A DNA stretch of 64,000 nt, taken from assembly GCA_963756495.1 (NCBI GenBank), contig CAVWNS010000002.1, positions 1 through 64,000 on the forward strand, given 5' to 3'. Shown here piece by piece: positions 8,214 to 17,313 of this stretch. Each line of letters begins with the position of its first letter. Position 1 is the first letter of the stretch. Source of the DNA: DATFDN01 sp963756495. Lineage in GTDB: Bacteria; Pseudomonadota; Alphaproteobacteria; Acetobacterales; Acetobacteraceae. Below the pieces are notes generated by a model that did no database searches, was not told the origin of the DNA, and saw nothing but the letters and a program-made list of their open reading frames with translations. A program made the position numbers and the translations under genes.

Positions 8214-9871
8214 CAGCCGGCCTCCTGCCCGATCCAGCCGCGCACGATGGAGAGCGTCTCCTCGGGATGCCGCTCGACCAGATCGGTGATGCGACGGAGC
8301 GAGGAGGCGCGCATCTGGCCCTCCACCTGGGCAAGGCTCACCATGCTCTCGTCCTCCAGCAGCGCCGGAGCGCCAGCCTGCCCCGGCAGCGCTGGACCGG
8401 CGCCGGCAACCCCGCCCGCGGCGGTGCGCGCCGTGCCGGCGGCCGGAACCAGGGCGCCCATGCCGTACGACGCGCCCAACGCGCCCCCAGCCCCCTCGGC
8501 GGCGAGCGCCATAGGTCCGAGCGCGGTCAGGCGAGCGACCATCGGGCGCAGCACCGTCAGCAGCGCGACGATGCCCACCACCCCGAGCAGCGCCAGCTCG
8601 GCCAGGCGCATGAAGTCCGCCTTCTCGAAGTGCAATCCCATGACGGCGGGCTTGGCCGGCTCCGCCGCCTCCTCGGTCGCGAAGGGCATCGCCTCCACCC
8701 GCACCGCGTCGCCGCGCTTGGCGTCGAAGCCGATGGCGGTCTTCACCAGATCGCCGATGCGCGCGAGATCGGCGTCCGAGTGCGCCTTGGCGGCGTCGAC
8801 CATCACGGCCAGGCTGATCCGCCCGATCTGCGGCTGCTCGCGGATCAGCGTGCGGACGGTCTTGCTGATCTCGTAGTTGGTCGTCTGCTCCTGCCGGTTC
8901 TCCTCGGAGCCGCTGCCCGACGATGCCGGCTCTGCGTTCGGCAGGTTGTTCTGCACCGAGACGGTCTGCCCGGGCTCGGTACTCTTGCTCGTCGTGTTGA
9001 CGCTCTGTTCGCTGCGGGGCACCTGGCCGTCGGGGTCGAACTTCTCCTGCGTCTCGTGCACCTGGTCGAAATCCATGCGCACCGCGGCCTCGGCGCGCAC
9101 ATGGCCGGGACCGAGGCTGCGCTCCAGCATTTCCTCCACCGCGTGCGACAGGCGCAGCTCGGTCGCGCGGCGCAGCTCGTCGCCCGACATGGACCCGCCG
9201 CCCACCGCATCGACCGGGGTGCCGGCGCGCGCCAGCAGCTCGCCGCGTGAATCGACGATCGAGATGTCACGCGGCTTCAGCCCCGGCACCGCGGCGGCGA
9301 CCAGGTTCAGGATCGCCTGCACCCCCTCGCGGTCCATCCGGGTAGCGCCCGTCATCGTCAGCAGCACGCTCGCCCGCGCCTCCTGCTGCTCGCGCGCGAA
9401 GGGCTCGCGCCGGGGCAGCACCAGGTGCACGCGCACGGCGCGCACGCCGGCGATCGCCCTGATGGTGCGCGCCAGCTCGCCTTCCAGCGCGCGGGTCTGG
9501 GCGATCTGCTGGTCGAATTCGGTGCTGGTCAGCCCGCCCGCCCCGCGGTCGAACAGCTCGTAGCCGACCGAGTCGCCGGCCGGCAGCCCCGTCTTGGCGA
9601 GCGCCACCCGCGCCTGCGGCACCTGATCGGCGGCCACCATGATGGCGGTACCGCCGGCCGCGAGTTGGAAGGGGATGTGCTGGCGGCCGAGCTGCTCGGA
9701 AGCTTGGGCGGCATCGTTGAGGTCGAGCCCGCCATAGAGCAGCGCCATCGGCTGGCGGCTGGAGGTCAGCGCGAGCATGCCCAGCAGTCCGAGCACGGCG
9801 GCACCGACGACACTCATCGCCGCGAGGCGCACGACACCCAGCGCCCGCAGACCCTGGATCAGCGGCTGCAT
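8213..9871 (-). CDS. fliF: Flagellar MS-ring protein FliF
   Basis: FliF forms the MS ring, the base of the flagellum in the inner membrane. The 552-residue product has an N-terminal membrane helix (AAMSVVGAAVLGLLGMLALT), the YscJ/FliF ring-building domain (ALLYGGLDLNDAAQASEQL, GYELFDRGAGGLTSTEFDQQ), a second membrane helix near residue 430 (LAELALLGVVGIVALLTVL), and a C-terminal FliG-binding segment (LRRITDLVERHPEETLSIVR). It is the first gene of the flagellar operon seen here. The 179 bases upstream show no convincing sigma-54 -24/-12 element. Confidence 0.96.
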   Translation of the reverse strand: MQPLIQGLRALGVVRLAAMSVVGAAVLGLLGMLALTSSRQPMALLYGGLDLNDAAQASEQLGRQHIPFQLAAGGTAIMVAADQVPQARVALAKTGLPAGDSVGYELFDRGAGGLTSTEFDQQIAQTRALEGELARTIRAIAGVRAVRVHLVLPRREPFAREQQEARASVLLTMTGATRMDREGVQAILNLVAAAVPGLKPRDISIVDSRGELLARAGTPVDAVGGGSMSGDELRRATELRLSHAVEEMLERSLGPGHVRAEAAVRMDFDQVHETQEKFDPDGQVPRSEQSVNTTSKSTEPGQTVSVQNNLPNAEPASSGSGSEENRQEQTTNYEISKTVRTLIREQPQIGRISLAVMVDAAKAHSDADLARIGDLVKTAIGFDAKRGDAVRVEAMPFATEEAAEPAKPAVMGLHFEKADFMRLAELALLGVVGIVALLTVLRPMVARLTALGPMALAAEGAGGALGASYGMGALVPAAGTARTAAGGVAGAGPALPGQAGAPALLEDESMVSLAQVEGQMRASSLRRITDLVERHPEETLSIVRGWIGQEAG

Positions 9872-10050
9872 GAGGCGCGGTCTTCTTCCGCTGGGTGCCT
9901 GGACTGCATGGCGAGCCGGCTCCGGTGGCGTCCTGCCATCGGAAAGGTGCCAGCGCCCGCTTACCGCGCCGTTAACGGCCCGGCAGAACGTGCCTGGCGG
10001 CCGGGATGCGCCCGGCCGTCAGGGAAGACCATCGGGCAGCCGTCAGCCGC

Positions 10051-11250
10051 TCAGTACCAAAGCTGCTCGCTCATCACTGGAGCCCAGCGCCCGTTCTTGA
10101 CGACGGTCAGGAAGGACGCCGTCTCCGCATGGTGCTGGTTCGGCCCGAGGCCAAGATGGGTGCCGAAGATGTCGGTGTAGTCGTGGAGGCTCTCCATCGC
10201 GGTGATGAAGCTGTCGGTGGTCAGGTCCTTGCCCGCCCGCTGCAAGGCGAGGATCACCATCTGCGCCGCCGTGTAGCCGGCCTCGCCGTGGAAATTAGGC
10301 TCGATGCCGAAGCGCGCCTTGAACGCCTTGGCGAAGGCCTGCACGGCCGGGCGCGGGTCGTCGGGGTAGGCGTAGATCGCCGGGGTCATGCAGAAGAAGC
10401 CTTCGGTCGCCCCGCCCGGCAAGGAGGCGACGGCGGTGTCATAGGACGCGAACTGACCGACCATGTCGGGATTCCAGCCGATCTTCTTGACCGTTGAGAT
10501 GATCAGGTTGGTGTCGCGGACGATGGTGCCCATGCCGATCCAGTCACAGCCCGCGTCATGCAGCTTCTCGACCGCGGCATTGAAATCCACGTCGGTGGGC
10601 TTGTTCGCCGCGGTTGCCACGACCGGTACGTTGAGCGCCTTGGCCTCCGCCGTGATGCCCGCCAGGACGTCCCGGCCGAAATCGGAATCCTGATACATCA
10701 CGCATAGCTTGCTGCGATGGCGCTGCTCCACGAAGTATTTCACCGCCGCACGCATCTCGTCGTAGTACGAGGCGAACTGCGCGAATTTCAGGCGGTTGTA
10801 GGGCTCGTACATCGACCGCGCGGCGGTCAGCGGAAATACATTCGGCACGCCCTTGGCGAACTGCATCGGCATCTCGGCATCGTTCATCGGCGTGCCGCCG
10901 TCGTCCTGGGCGATAAAGATGTGGTCCTCGTTCAGCAGCTTGTTCATGCCTTGCACGGCGCGCGGCACGGTGTACTGGCTGTCCTCGACGACGTAGCGGA
11001 TCTTGCGGCCGTTGATCCCGCCCTTGGCATTGATCTCGTCAAAGGCCATGCGGATCGCATCGGAGTTGTTGACGCCCTGGATCGCGGTCACGCCGGACAG
11101 GTCGGTCGTCGTGCCGATCACGATCTCCTTGTCGGAGACGCCCTGGGTCGGCCCGGCGGCGAGGGCGGAGCCGGCGAGCGAGGCTAGGCCGGCGGCGGCC
11201 AGCAGGCCGGGCAGGCGGAGCGGTGTGGCAAGCAGGCGGCGGATGGACAT
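10051..11250 (-). CDS. Branched-chain amino acid type ABC substrate-binding protein
   Basis: A periplasmic Leu/Ile/Val-family (LivK-like) binding protein of 399 residues. It has a cleavable signal peptide (SIRRLLATPLRLPGLLAAAG ending in ALAAG), then SDKEIVIGTTTDLSG, the usual type I periplasmic-binding start. Later segments ALNVPVVATAANKPTDVDFN and GYTAAQMVILALQRAGKDLT fit the family. The ATG at 11250 has GGGAGG seven bases upstream and is better placed than the longer open frame. No permease or ATPase genes adjoin, so it is an orphan; the ligand cannot be told from sequence. Confidence 0.9.
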   Translation of the reverse strand: MSIRRLLATPLRLPGLLAAAGLASLAGSALAAGPTQGVSDKEIVIGTTTDLSGVTAIQGVNNSDAIRMAFDEINAKGGINGRKIRYVVEDSQYTVPRAVQGMNKLLNEDHIFIAQDDGGTPMNDAEMPMQFAKGVPNVFPLTAARSMYEPYNRLKFAQFASYYDEMRAAVKYFVEQRHRSKLCVMYQDSDFGRDVLAGITAEAKALNVPVVATAANKPTDVDFNAAVEKLHDAGCDWIGMGTIVRDTNLIISTVKKIGWNPDMVGQFASYDTAVASLPGGATEGFFCMTPAIYAYPDDPRPAVQAFAKAFKARFGIEPNFHGEAGYTAAQMVILALQRAGKDLTTDSFITAMESLHDYTDIFGTHLGLGPNQHHAETASFLTVVKNGRWAPVMSEQLWY

Positions 11251-11349
11251 GAAAACCTCCCTGGCGACGACGGCATGCGGCCGTCCCCGCGTTCGTTGCG
11301 CAGGAAGCCTAGGGCCCCCGGATGGCCGGGAACAGCCTATATTCGACCC

Positions 11350-12435
11350 ATGACCAGCGACCCGCTTGGCTACTATGCCCGCCTCGGGGTGGCGCCGGAC
11401 GCCGCTCCGGCCGAGCTGAAAGCCGCGTTCCGGCTCCGGGCGCGGCGGCTGCACCCGGATGCGGAGGGAACCGGGGACGCCGCCGCCTTCATGCGCCTGA
11501 AGGAGGCGTACGACGTCCTGTCGAACCCGTACCGCCGCGCCGCCTATGAGCGCACGGCGCTGGCCGACCTCGCCCCCGCGTCGCCGGGGCCGGACGGCAT
11601 GGCGCCGGCGCGGTCCGCCTCACCCGAACTCTCCGGGCTGGTCTCGCGCGGGCTTTGGATGGCGGGGCTGGGAGGCGGCCTCATCGCCATCGTGGTGGCC
11701 GCCGTCGCCCTGTTCCATCCGTCGAGCCCGCCCCCGCGACCCGCGAGCGGCGAGTTGCCGGTCGCGGCCGCACCGCGCGCCCCGCTGGCAGCCAACCCGC
11801 CTGCCCCAGCCCCGCCTGTCCCGGTCCCGCCCCCATCTCTGGCGCTCGCGGGGACTCCGGACCATTACGTCCTGCCCGGCGCCGGGCCGGCCACTGTCTG
11901 GCGAGGCGACCCGGCTGGCGGCTCTCTTAGTCCGGATGGGGTGCTGCCCGCCTTCGCCCCGGTCCATGTACCCGCCCTTCCCGCGCCTGGGGGATTGCTG
12001 CCGATCGCATTGGCGGGTGGCCGAGCCGACTTCGTCGCCGCCACTCGGTTGATGCCGGGCAATGCGCTGGCCGCGCAGCGGGCGAACTGCGCCTATTCCG
12101 CCGGCGATCCGCCTGCCAACGGCGAGGTGCTGGCAAGCGGCGGCTCGGGCACGGCCGATGCGCACGTGACCCTGGTGAACGCGTCCACCAGCCCGGCTGT
12201 GGTCATGCTGCGCGACAGCGCCGGGCGGGATGTCCTGAAAGTCTATCTCGCGCCCCGCGGGATCGCCCGGCTCTCCGGCCTGGCGCTCGGGCCATGGACA
12301 GCCGAGGTTGCCTTCGGCGAGCTTTGGAGCCGGGCTTGCACCGCGTTCGTGGCCGGCGGGCAGGTGCTGCGGGCCCCGGCGCCGGTGCCCCAGGGCGGCA
12401 CCCTGGCGATCGGCCCGCATGCGCCGAACGGCTGA
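11350..12435 (+). CDS. Membrane-anchored J-domain protein
   Basis: The 361-residue protein starts with a J domain (residues 5-70; the HPD motif is at 35-37 in LHPDAEG), which would stimulate DnaK. A membrane helix follows at about 102-122, then a Pro/Ala-rich linker (about 125-165), then a domain ending with a beta-rich segment (VTLVNASTSPAVVMLRDSAG to VAFGELWSRACTAF). By the positive-inside rule the J domain should be cytoplasmic and the rest periplasmic. I do not recognise the C-terminal domain by name. It differs from DnaJ/CbpA in lacking a client-binding domain. It is followed 24 bases later by a hydrolase gene. Confidence 0.75.
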   Translation: MTSDPLGYYARLGVAPDAAPAELKAAFRLRARRLHPDAEGTGDAAAFMRLKEAYDVLSNPYRRAAYERTALADLAPASPGPDGMAPARSASPELSGLVSRGLWMAGLGGGLIAIVVAAVALFHPSSPPPRPASGELPVAAAPRAPLAANPPAPAPPVPVPPPSLALAGTPDHYVLPGAGPATVWRGDPAGGSLSPDGVLPAFAPVHVPALPAPGGLLPIALAGGRADFVAATRLMPGNALAAQRANCAYSAGDPPANGEVLASGGSGTADAHVTLVNASTSPAVVMLRDSAGRDVLKVYLAPRGIARLSGLALGPWTAEVAFGELWSRACTAFVAGGQVLRAPAPVPQGGTLAIGPHAPNG

Positions 12436-12459
12436 GACCCGATCCGGGAGGAACAGACC

Positions 12460-13341
12460 ATGCCCCATGCGACCGCCGATGACGGCGTCCGGCTCTACGT
12501 CGAGGAGACCGGCACCGGCACCCCCGTCCTCTTCGTCCACGAGTACGCAGGGGATCTGCGGAGCTGGGAGCCGCAGATGCGTCATTTCGGCCAGCGCTAC
12601 CGCGCCGTTTCGTACAATGCGCGGGGCTACCCCCCCTCGGATGTACCAAACGCGTTAACCTCCTATTCACAGATTCGCGCGGCTGACGACATCGCGGCCA
12701 TCCTCGACCATCTGGGCGTCGCGACGGCGCACGTGGTCGGCCTGTCGATGGGCGGCTTCGCCACCCTGCATTTCGGATTTCGCCATCCCGCCCGCGCCCG
12801 CTCGCTGGTCGTCGCGGGCTGCGGGTACGGCGCCGAGCCCGACCAGCGCGACCGTTTCCGCGAAGAGGCCGAGACCGTGGCCGGCTTCATCCGCGACCAC
12901 GGCATGGCCGCCTTCGCCGAAAAGTACGCGTATGGCCCGACGCGTGTGCAGTTCGAGAACAAGGACCCGCGCGGCTTTGCCGAGTTCAAGCGCCTGCTGG
13001 CCGAGCACGCCGCTGCCGGGGCGATCAACACCCAGCTGGGCGTGCAGCGGGAGCGGCCGTCGCTCTATGACCTGATGGACGAGATGCGCGCATTGTCGGT
13101 GCCGACGCTGATCCTGACCGGCGATGAGGACTGGCCCTGCCTGACCCCAGGCGTGCTGATGAAGCGCACGATCGCCTCGGCCGCGCTGGCGGTGATGCCG
13201 AATTGCGGGCACGCGATCAACATCGAGGACCCGGACGCGTTCAACCGGCTGGTCGGCGACTTCCTGGCGCAGGTCGACGCCGGACGCTGGCCGGTGCGCG
13301 ACCCGCGCGCGATGACGGCTTCGATCACCGGCATGAAGTGA
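12460..13341 (+). CDS. Alpha/beta hydrolase
   Basis: A 293-residue cytoplasmic alpha/beta-hydrolase. Visible features are the LFVHEYAGD oxyanion region (25-33), the YNARGYPPS turn, the nucleophile elbow GLSMGG with Ser96, a late LTGDEDWPCL segment giving the likely Asp, and a CGHAINIEDP segment giving the likely His. These make a complete Ser-Asp-His triad. The start at 12460 has GGGAGGAACAGACC just upstream. It follows the J-protein gene closely on the same strand. The family covers esterases, lactonases and ring-cleavage hydrolases; the substrate is not evident. Confidence 0.85.
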   Translation: MPHATADDGVRLYVEETGTGTPVLFVHEYAGDLRSWEPQMRHFGQRYRAVSYNARGYPPSDVPNALTSYSQIRAADDIAAILDHLGVATAHVVGLSMGGFATLHFGFRHPARARSLVVAGCGYGAEPDQRDRFREEAETVAGFIRDHGMAAFAEKYAYGPTRVQFENKDPRGFAEFKRLLAEHAAAGAINTQLGVQRERPSLYDLMDEMRALSVPTLILTGDEDWPCLTPGVLMKRTIASAALAVMPNCGHAINIEDPDAFNRLVGDFLAQVDAGRWPVRDPRAMTASITGMK

Positions 13342-13404
13342 TCCCGAAAGCGCCCGGCCGCGCGCGGGACGACGGGCGCGTGGCGCTCTGCTAGGAGCGG
13401 GCGC

Positions 13405-15543
13405 ATGCAGCCCGTCGGCCCCATCACCACCGACATCGTCCTCCTCGGCGCCGGGCACGCGCATGTCGAGGTGCTGCGGCGTTTCGCGCTGCATCCCGCG
13501 CGCGGCGTCCGGCTGACCCTGGTCGGGCGGGAACCGCACACCCCCTATTCCGGGATGCTGCCGGGGCTGCTGCGCGGCGAGTACGGGTTCGACGAGGCAC
13601 ATATCGACCTCGCGCCGCTGGCGGCGGCGTCCGGGGCGCGGCTGATCCTGGCCGAGGCCGTCAGTCTCGATCTCGTCGCCCGCACCGTCGCGCTGACCGG
13701 GCGCCCGCCCGTCCCGTTCGACGTCCTCTCGCTCGATGTCGGCGGCCTGCCACGCATGCCGGGCGCTGCCGGGACGCCGGTCAAGCCGATCGGGCGCTTC
13801 CTCGACCGCCTCGCGACGCTGGAAGCGGCGTTGCCGCAAGGCGCGCGCGTCGCCGTCGTCGGCGCCGGCCCCGCCGGGACCGAGCTTGCGCTGGCGCTCG
13901 CCCGCCGCTGCGGGTCCCGCGCCCGCGTCACCCTTGTCTGCGCCGCGCACGAGCCGTTGCCCGACGCCCCTGCCCGTGCCCGCGCCATTGCCCGGGCCGC
14001 GCTGATCGCGGCGGGGGTGGAGATGGTCTGCGACGCGCGGGCCGGCACCCTCGCCGATGGGCGGCTGGCGCTGTCGGACGGGAGCGCCCTGGAGGCCGAG
14101 GCCGTGCTGTGGGCGACCGGGGTCGTCGCGCCGGCGTTCCTCGCCGCCTCGGGGCTGGATTGCGACGAGGCGGGCTGCGTGCGTGTCGATCGCAGCCTGC
14201 GCAGTCTCAGCCACTGCTTCGTCTTCGCCGCCGGCGACTGCGCGACGGTGGAGGGCGCCGTGCGCCCCAAGGCCGGGGTGTGGGCGGTGCGCGCGGGCGC
14301 GCCGCTGGCTGGCAATTTGCGCCGCGCCGCGCAGGGGCGGGCGCCCCGTGCATGGCGACCACAGGCGCACGCGCTGACCATCCTGGGACTGGGTGGCGGG
14401 CGGGCCCTCGCCTGGCGCAACGGGCTGGTTGCCTCCGGGCGGCTGATGTGGCGCTGGAAGGACCGCATCGACCGGCGCTGGATGCGCATGTACGCCATGC
14501 GCATGGCCCCGCCCGCCGATCCGGCGGCGGCGATGCGCTGCGGCGGCTGCGGCGCCAAGGTCGGCGCCGAGGCGCTGGCCGGGGTCCTGGCCCGCATCGC
14601 GCCGACGCCCCGCCCCGACGTCCTGCTCGGCCTGGCCGGCGCCGACGACGGGGCGATCGTGCAGCCCCCGCCCGGCCAGGCGGTGGTGCAGAGCGTGGAC
14701 TACTTCCGAGATTTCCTGGGCGACCCGTTCGTGTTCGGTCAGATCGCCGCGGCGCACGCGCTGTCGGACATTCACGCGATGGGCGCGCGTCCATGGACGG
14801 CGCTGGCTATTGCGGCGGTGCCCTTCGCGCCCGGCGGGCGCATGGGCGCCGACCTCGCCGCGATGATGCAGGGCGCGGTCGCGGTGCTGGAGGCGGATGG
14901 CTGCGCGCTGTTGGGCGGGCATTCCGGCGAGGGCGCGGAGGCGTCGCTGGGGTTCGCGGTCAGCGGGCTCGTCGAGCCGAAGCGTGCCTGGCGCAAGAGC
15001 GGATTGCGGCCCGGCGACGCGCTGATCCTGACCAAGCCGCTCGGCACCGGGATCGTGCTGGCCGGGCAGATGCGCGGGCTGACCAAGGCGCGCTGGCTGC
15101 AAGCGGCGACAAACTCCATGCGCCGCACCAACGAAGCCGCCGCCGGCATCTTGCGGGCGCACGACGTCGCCTCCTGCACCGACGTGACCGGCTTCGGCCT
15201 GATCGGGCACTTATTGGAGATGCTGCGGGCCTCGGATGCCGCCGCCGTGCTGTTCCCGGACGACCTGCCGTTGCTGCCGGGTGCCCTGGAGCTTGCGCGC
15301 GCCGGGGTGGAGAGCACGCTCGCCCCGGAGAATCGCCGGATGCTGCCCTTCGCCGAACGCGGCCCGCTGATCGATCTGATGACCGACCCGCAGACCTCGG
15401 GCGGCCTGCTCGCCGGCGTCCCGGACACCCATGCCGGGGCGTGTCTCGCCGCACTGCGCGCGGCGGGACTGGACGCGGCCATCGTGGGCGGGGTGGAGCG
15501 TGCGCACGCGTCCGTGTTGGTAAGAACGGAGTTCGCGAGATGA
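13405..15543 (+). CDS. selD: Bifunctional NADH dehydrogenase-like FAD protein / selenide, water dikinase (SelD)
   Basis: The 712-residue protein fuses two enzymes. Residues 1-360 form a pyridine-nucleotide-disulfide-type oxidoreductase with an N-terminal FAD motif (VLLGAGHAHVEVLRRF) and a second dinucleotide motif (VAVVGAGPAGTELALALARR). Residues about 370-712 are SelD, which makes selenophosphate from selenide and ATP. The SelD active site reads CGGCGAK, placing the catalytic Cys at 382 and Lys at 385; the second Cys of the E. coli motif is Ala, as in many SelD proteins. No in-frame UGA is used. Later SelD motifs include HALSDIHAMGARPWTALAIA and TDVTGFGLIGHL. The fusion is a known architecture. 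It suggests electron supply or redox control coupled to selenium activation. The next gene overlaps its stop codon. Confidence 0.93.
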   Translation: MQPVGPITTDIVLLGAGHAHVEVLRRFALHPARGVRLTLVGREPHTPYSGMLPGLLRGEYGFDEAHIDLAPLAAASGARLILAEAVSLDLVARTVALTGRPPVPFDVLSLDVGGLPRMPGAAGTPVKPIGRFLDRLATLEAALPQGARVAVVGAGPAGTELALALARRCGSRARVTLVCAAHEPLPDAPARARAIARAALIAAGVEMVCDARAGTLADGRLALSDGSALEAEAVLWATGVVAPAFLAASGLDCDEAGCVRVDRSLRSLSHCFVFAAGDCATVEGAVRPKAGVWAVRAGAPLAGNLRRAAQGRAPRAWRPQAHALTILGLGGGRALAWRNGLVASGRLMWRWKDRIDRRWMRMYAMRMAPPADPAAAMRCGGCGAKVGAEALAGVLARIAPTPRPDVLLGLAGADDGAIVQPPPGQAVVQSVDYFRDFLGDPFVFGQIAAAHALSDIHAMGARPWTALAIAAVPFAPGGRMGADLAAMMQGAVAVLEADGCALLGGHSGEGAEASLGFAVSGLVEPKRAWRKSGLRPGDALILTKPLGTGIVLAGQMRGLTKARWLQAATNSMRRTNEAAAGILRAHDVASCTDVTGFGLIGHLLEMLRASDAAAVLFPDDLPLLPGALELARAGVESTLAPENRRMLPFAERGPLIDLMTDPQTSGGLLAGVPDTHAGACLAALRAAGLDAAIVGGVERAHASVLVRTEFAR

Positions 15544-15956
15544 GCAGTCGGCGCACATTCTGGCGCGGCCTGGCCAGCCTGCCGTTCCTGGCAGCACTCG
15601 GTCGCCATGCGAAGGCGGACACGCCGTCCTCGGCCGAATCACCGACCGGCAAGCCCGGCATGGAGATGCTGACCATCTTCCTGCGCCACGACGAGACGAA
15701 AACCGTCGATCAGATCAACCAGCACTTGAAGGAGACCGGCTGGTTCGCGCAGTTCCCGCCGGCAGGGGTCGAGATCGTATCGTGGTATGTGATGATGGGG
15801 ATCGGCCAGGTGGTAACGCTTCGCTTCCCGGCGGAGCGTCTGCGCGACATCAACCGGCTGGTCGAGGGCGAGGCTTGGGGCGGCTATCGGACGGAGTTCT
15901 ATCCCACCTACGACTATCGGGCGTTGTACGCACAGCTCCAAGCCAAGATGAAGTAG
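15540..15956 (+). CDS. Small exported protein coupled to the SelD fusion, unknown function
   Basis: The ATG overlaps the selD stop as ATGA, so translation is likely coupled. The 138-residue product begins with a twin-arginine-type signal (SSRRTFWRGLASLPFLAALG) and a likely cleavage after HAKA. The mature part has IFLRHDETKTVDQINQHLKE, then FPPAGVEIVSWYVMMGIGQV and a closing DYRALYAQLQAKMK. It resembles small ferredoxin-like alpha/beta proteins by pattern, but I do not recognise the family with certainty. No cysteine is present in the mature part. A role beside the SelD fusion is inference from coupling only. Confidence 0.75.
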   Translation: MSSRRTFWRGLASLPFLAALGRHAKADTPSSAESPTGKPGMEMLTIFLRHDETKTVDQINQHLKETGWFAQFPPAGVEIVSWYVMMGIGQVVTLRFPAERLRDINRLVEGEAWGGYRTEFYPTYDYRALYAQLQAKMK

Positions 15957-16053
15957 CACACGACAAGACGCGCACGGGTGCCACACATGTCTGCAACGAT
16001 CGCGCACGCTCTGTCGGGTATTTTGGATGAGACTTCAAGGAGGCTGCCCTCCC

Positions 16054-16139
16054 GTCATTCCCGCGAAAGCGGGAATCCAGGCGTGCCACACCCTATTGCC
16101 GGTCACCTGGACCTCCGCTTCCGCGGGGGAAGCGGCAGT
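16054..16139. repeat. Palindromic intergenic repeat (REP/MITE-like)
   Basis: Two arms face each other: CATTCCCGCGAAAGCGGGAA at 16057-16076, itself a hairpin, and a diverged inverted copy around CTCCGCTTCCGCGGGGGAAG at 16110-16129, each flanked by CCAGG/CCTGG. This sequence type (cgtcattcccgcgaaagcgggaatccag) is common as a dispersed repeat in many proteobacteria. It lies in the 496-base gap between 15957 and 16452, which otherwise shows no gene. It marks the left edge of the accessory block. Confidence 0.65.
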
Positions 16140-16452
16140 GTCCAGGACGGAGGCCGCTGAATCCCGGAACCATATTGGCAAGCCACCCGAAAGATCATTC
16201 CGCACTTGCGTGACCGCCGTAGAGACCAAATGCACGGTGATACGAGGCGGGCTTGCCGGTGTTCATCCCTGGCAGGCACGGCGGCGATGAAAGGGATCAC
16301 GTACGTCCGCGGCACCGCTGTTCGCTGCCTCGACTGCGATTCCAAACTCGAAGGCGACCTTCGGCGACAAACCGATCGTCATCCACGTGCTGACGCGGGT
16401 AGTTGCTAATAGGCACGCAGAAACAGAGTATGTTCGGCGAAAGGCGACGGGA

Positions 16453-17292
16453 ATGCCGATGCCGGAGATCGTCTTCACGACCAGGCTGACCCCGGATGAC
16501 TGGGACGAGGCGATGCATGGCTGGCGTTGCCAGGTGTTGAACGTCCCCGGAGCGGTCGTCGAAGCGATGTATGTCGAGGGCAATCGGGTCGATACCGCAC
16601 GATATGAAGTTCAGACCCAGTACACTTTCATCCGATGGATTGCTTCCGACCGACCCCAGCGCGCCGTCGCGTCTATCAAGCTGACAGAAACGCTTTCGCT
16701 CGGCAAAGAAACGGAGCGGTGGAAGCGTCTCGCTATCGTCCTTCCAGTGGTGGCGACGGTCGTGGCCGCGGTGATCTCGGGGGCCGCAACCTATTTTTCC
16801 CGAGCCCCTGACGTTCACGCACGCTTTGGTTTGGCATCGCCCCCCGGCGGCACCCAGAAGGGCGGGCAAGTCTCGCCCCCAACGTCCGACGGCCACGCAG
16901 TCGAGCTTGGCCGGATCGGATCCGCAATCGACGTCATTGACGCCGAAAACACCGATTTCAGTCATGCATTCTCGGTTGAGCTTGGCCGGAACTACCTATC
17001 GCGATTCCGGAACGACGATTTATCGCTCTACTTCGGGTTCCAGCAGCAAGCAGGAGCACACGATATCAATATTGATTTCGCGTTGATTACGCCAGATACG
17101 GAAGTGCAGCCGATGCTGTCGATTTACAGCAAGAGCCGCACAAAGCTGTTTTCTCGATGGCACGAAAGGACCGACGGCAGCAGCATCAGATGGACGGCAC
17201 CAGTAACGCCCGGAGATTACATCCTCGAGATCACGCCCAACGGAGCAAGCAGCAATTTTACGCGCTTTCTCCTCTCGCTAAATTCGGGATGA
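16453..17292 (+). CDS. Single-pass membrane protein, unknown function
   Basis: The 279-residue protein has an N-terminal cytosolic part (1-92, with TTRLTPDDWDEAMHGWRCQV and an aromatic FIRWIASD segment), one membrane helix at about 93-114 (LAIVLPVVATVVAAVISGAA), a linker, and a C-terminal domain of about 110 residues rich in beta strands. The end, IRWTAPVTPGDYILEITPNG, resembles the closing strands of bacterial pre-peptidase C-terminal (PPC-like) domains; this is pattern resemblance only. The ATG at 16453 is preferred over an upstream one at 16387 because of a GAAAGG sequence upstream. Base composition is lower in GC than most of the window, which suggests transfer. Confidence 0.55.
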   Translation: MPMPEIVFTTRLTPDDWDEAMHGWRCQVLNVPGAVVEAMYVEGNRVDTARYEVQTQYTFIRWIASDRPQRAVASIKLTETLSLGKETERWKRLAIVLPVVATVVAAVISGAATYFSRAPDVHARFGLASPPGGTQKGGQVSPPTSDGHAVELGRIGSAIDVIDAENTDFSHAFSVELGRNYLSRFRNDDLSLYFGFQQQAGAHDINIDFALITPDTEVQPMLSIYSKSRTKLFSRWHERTDGSSIRWTAPVTPGDYILEITPNGASSNFTRFLLSLNSG

Positions 17293-17313
17293 CTCCTGGC
17301 ACCGCTCCTCCGT

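Noticed and set aside
9872..10050. Sigma-54 promoter upstream of fliF
   Set aside because: CTGGCACCTTTCCGATGGCA and AGGCACGTTCTGCC look partly right, but the spacing between GG and GC is 13 and 8 rather than 10.
14533..14560. Selenocysteine in SelD
   Set aside because: The active site is coded as Cys and no in-frame TGA is present in the gene.
12667..15210. An 847-codon minus-strand frame opposite the SelD fusion
   Set aside because: His/Arg/Gly-rich shadow without motifs; the plus strand carries clear families.
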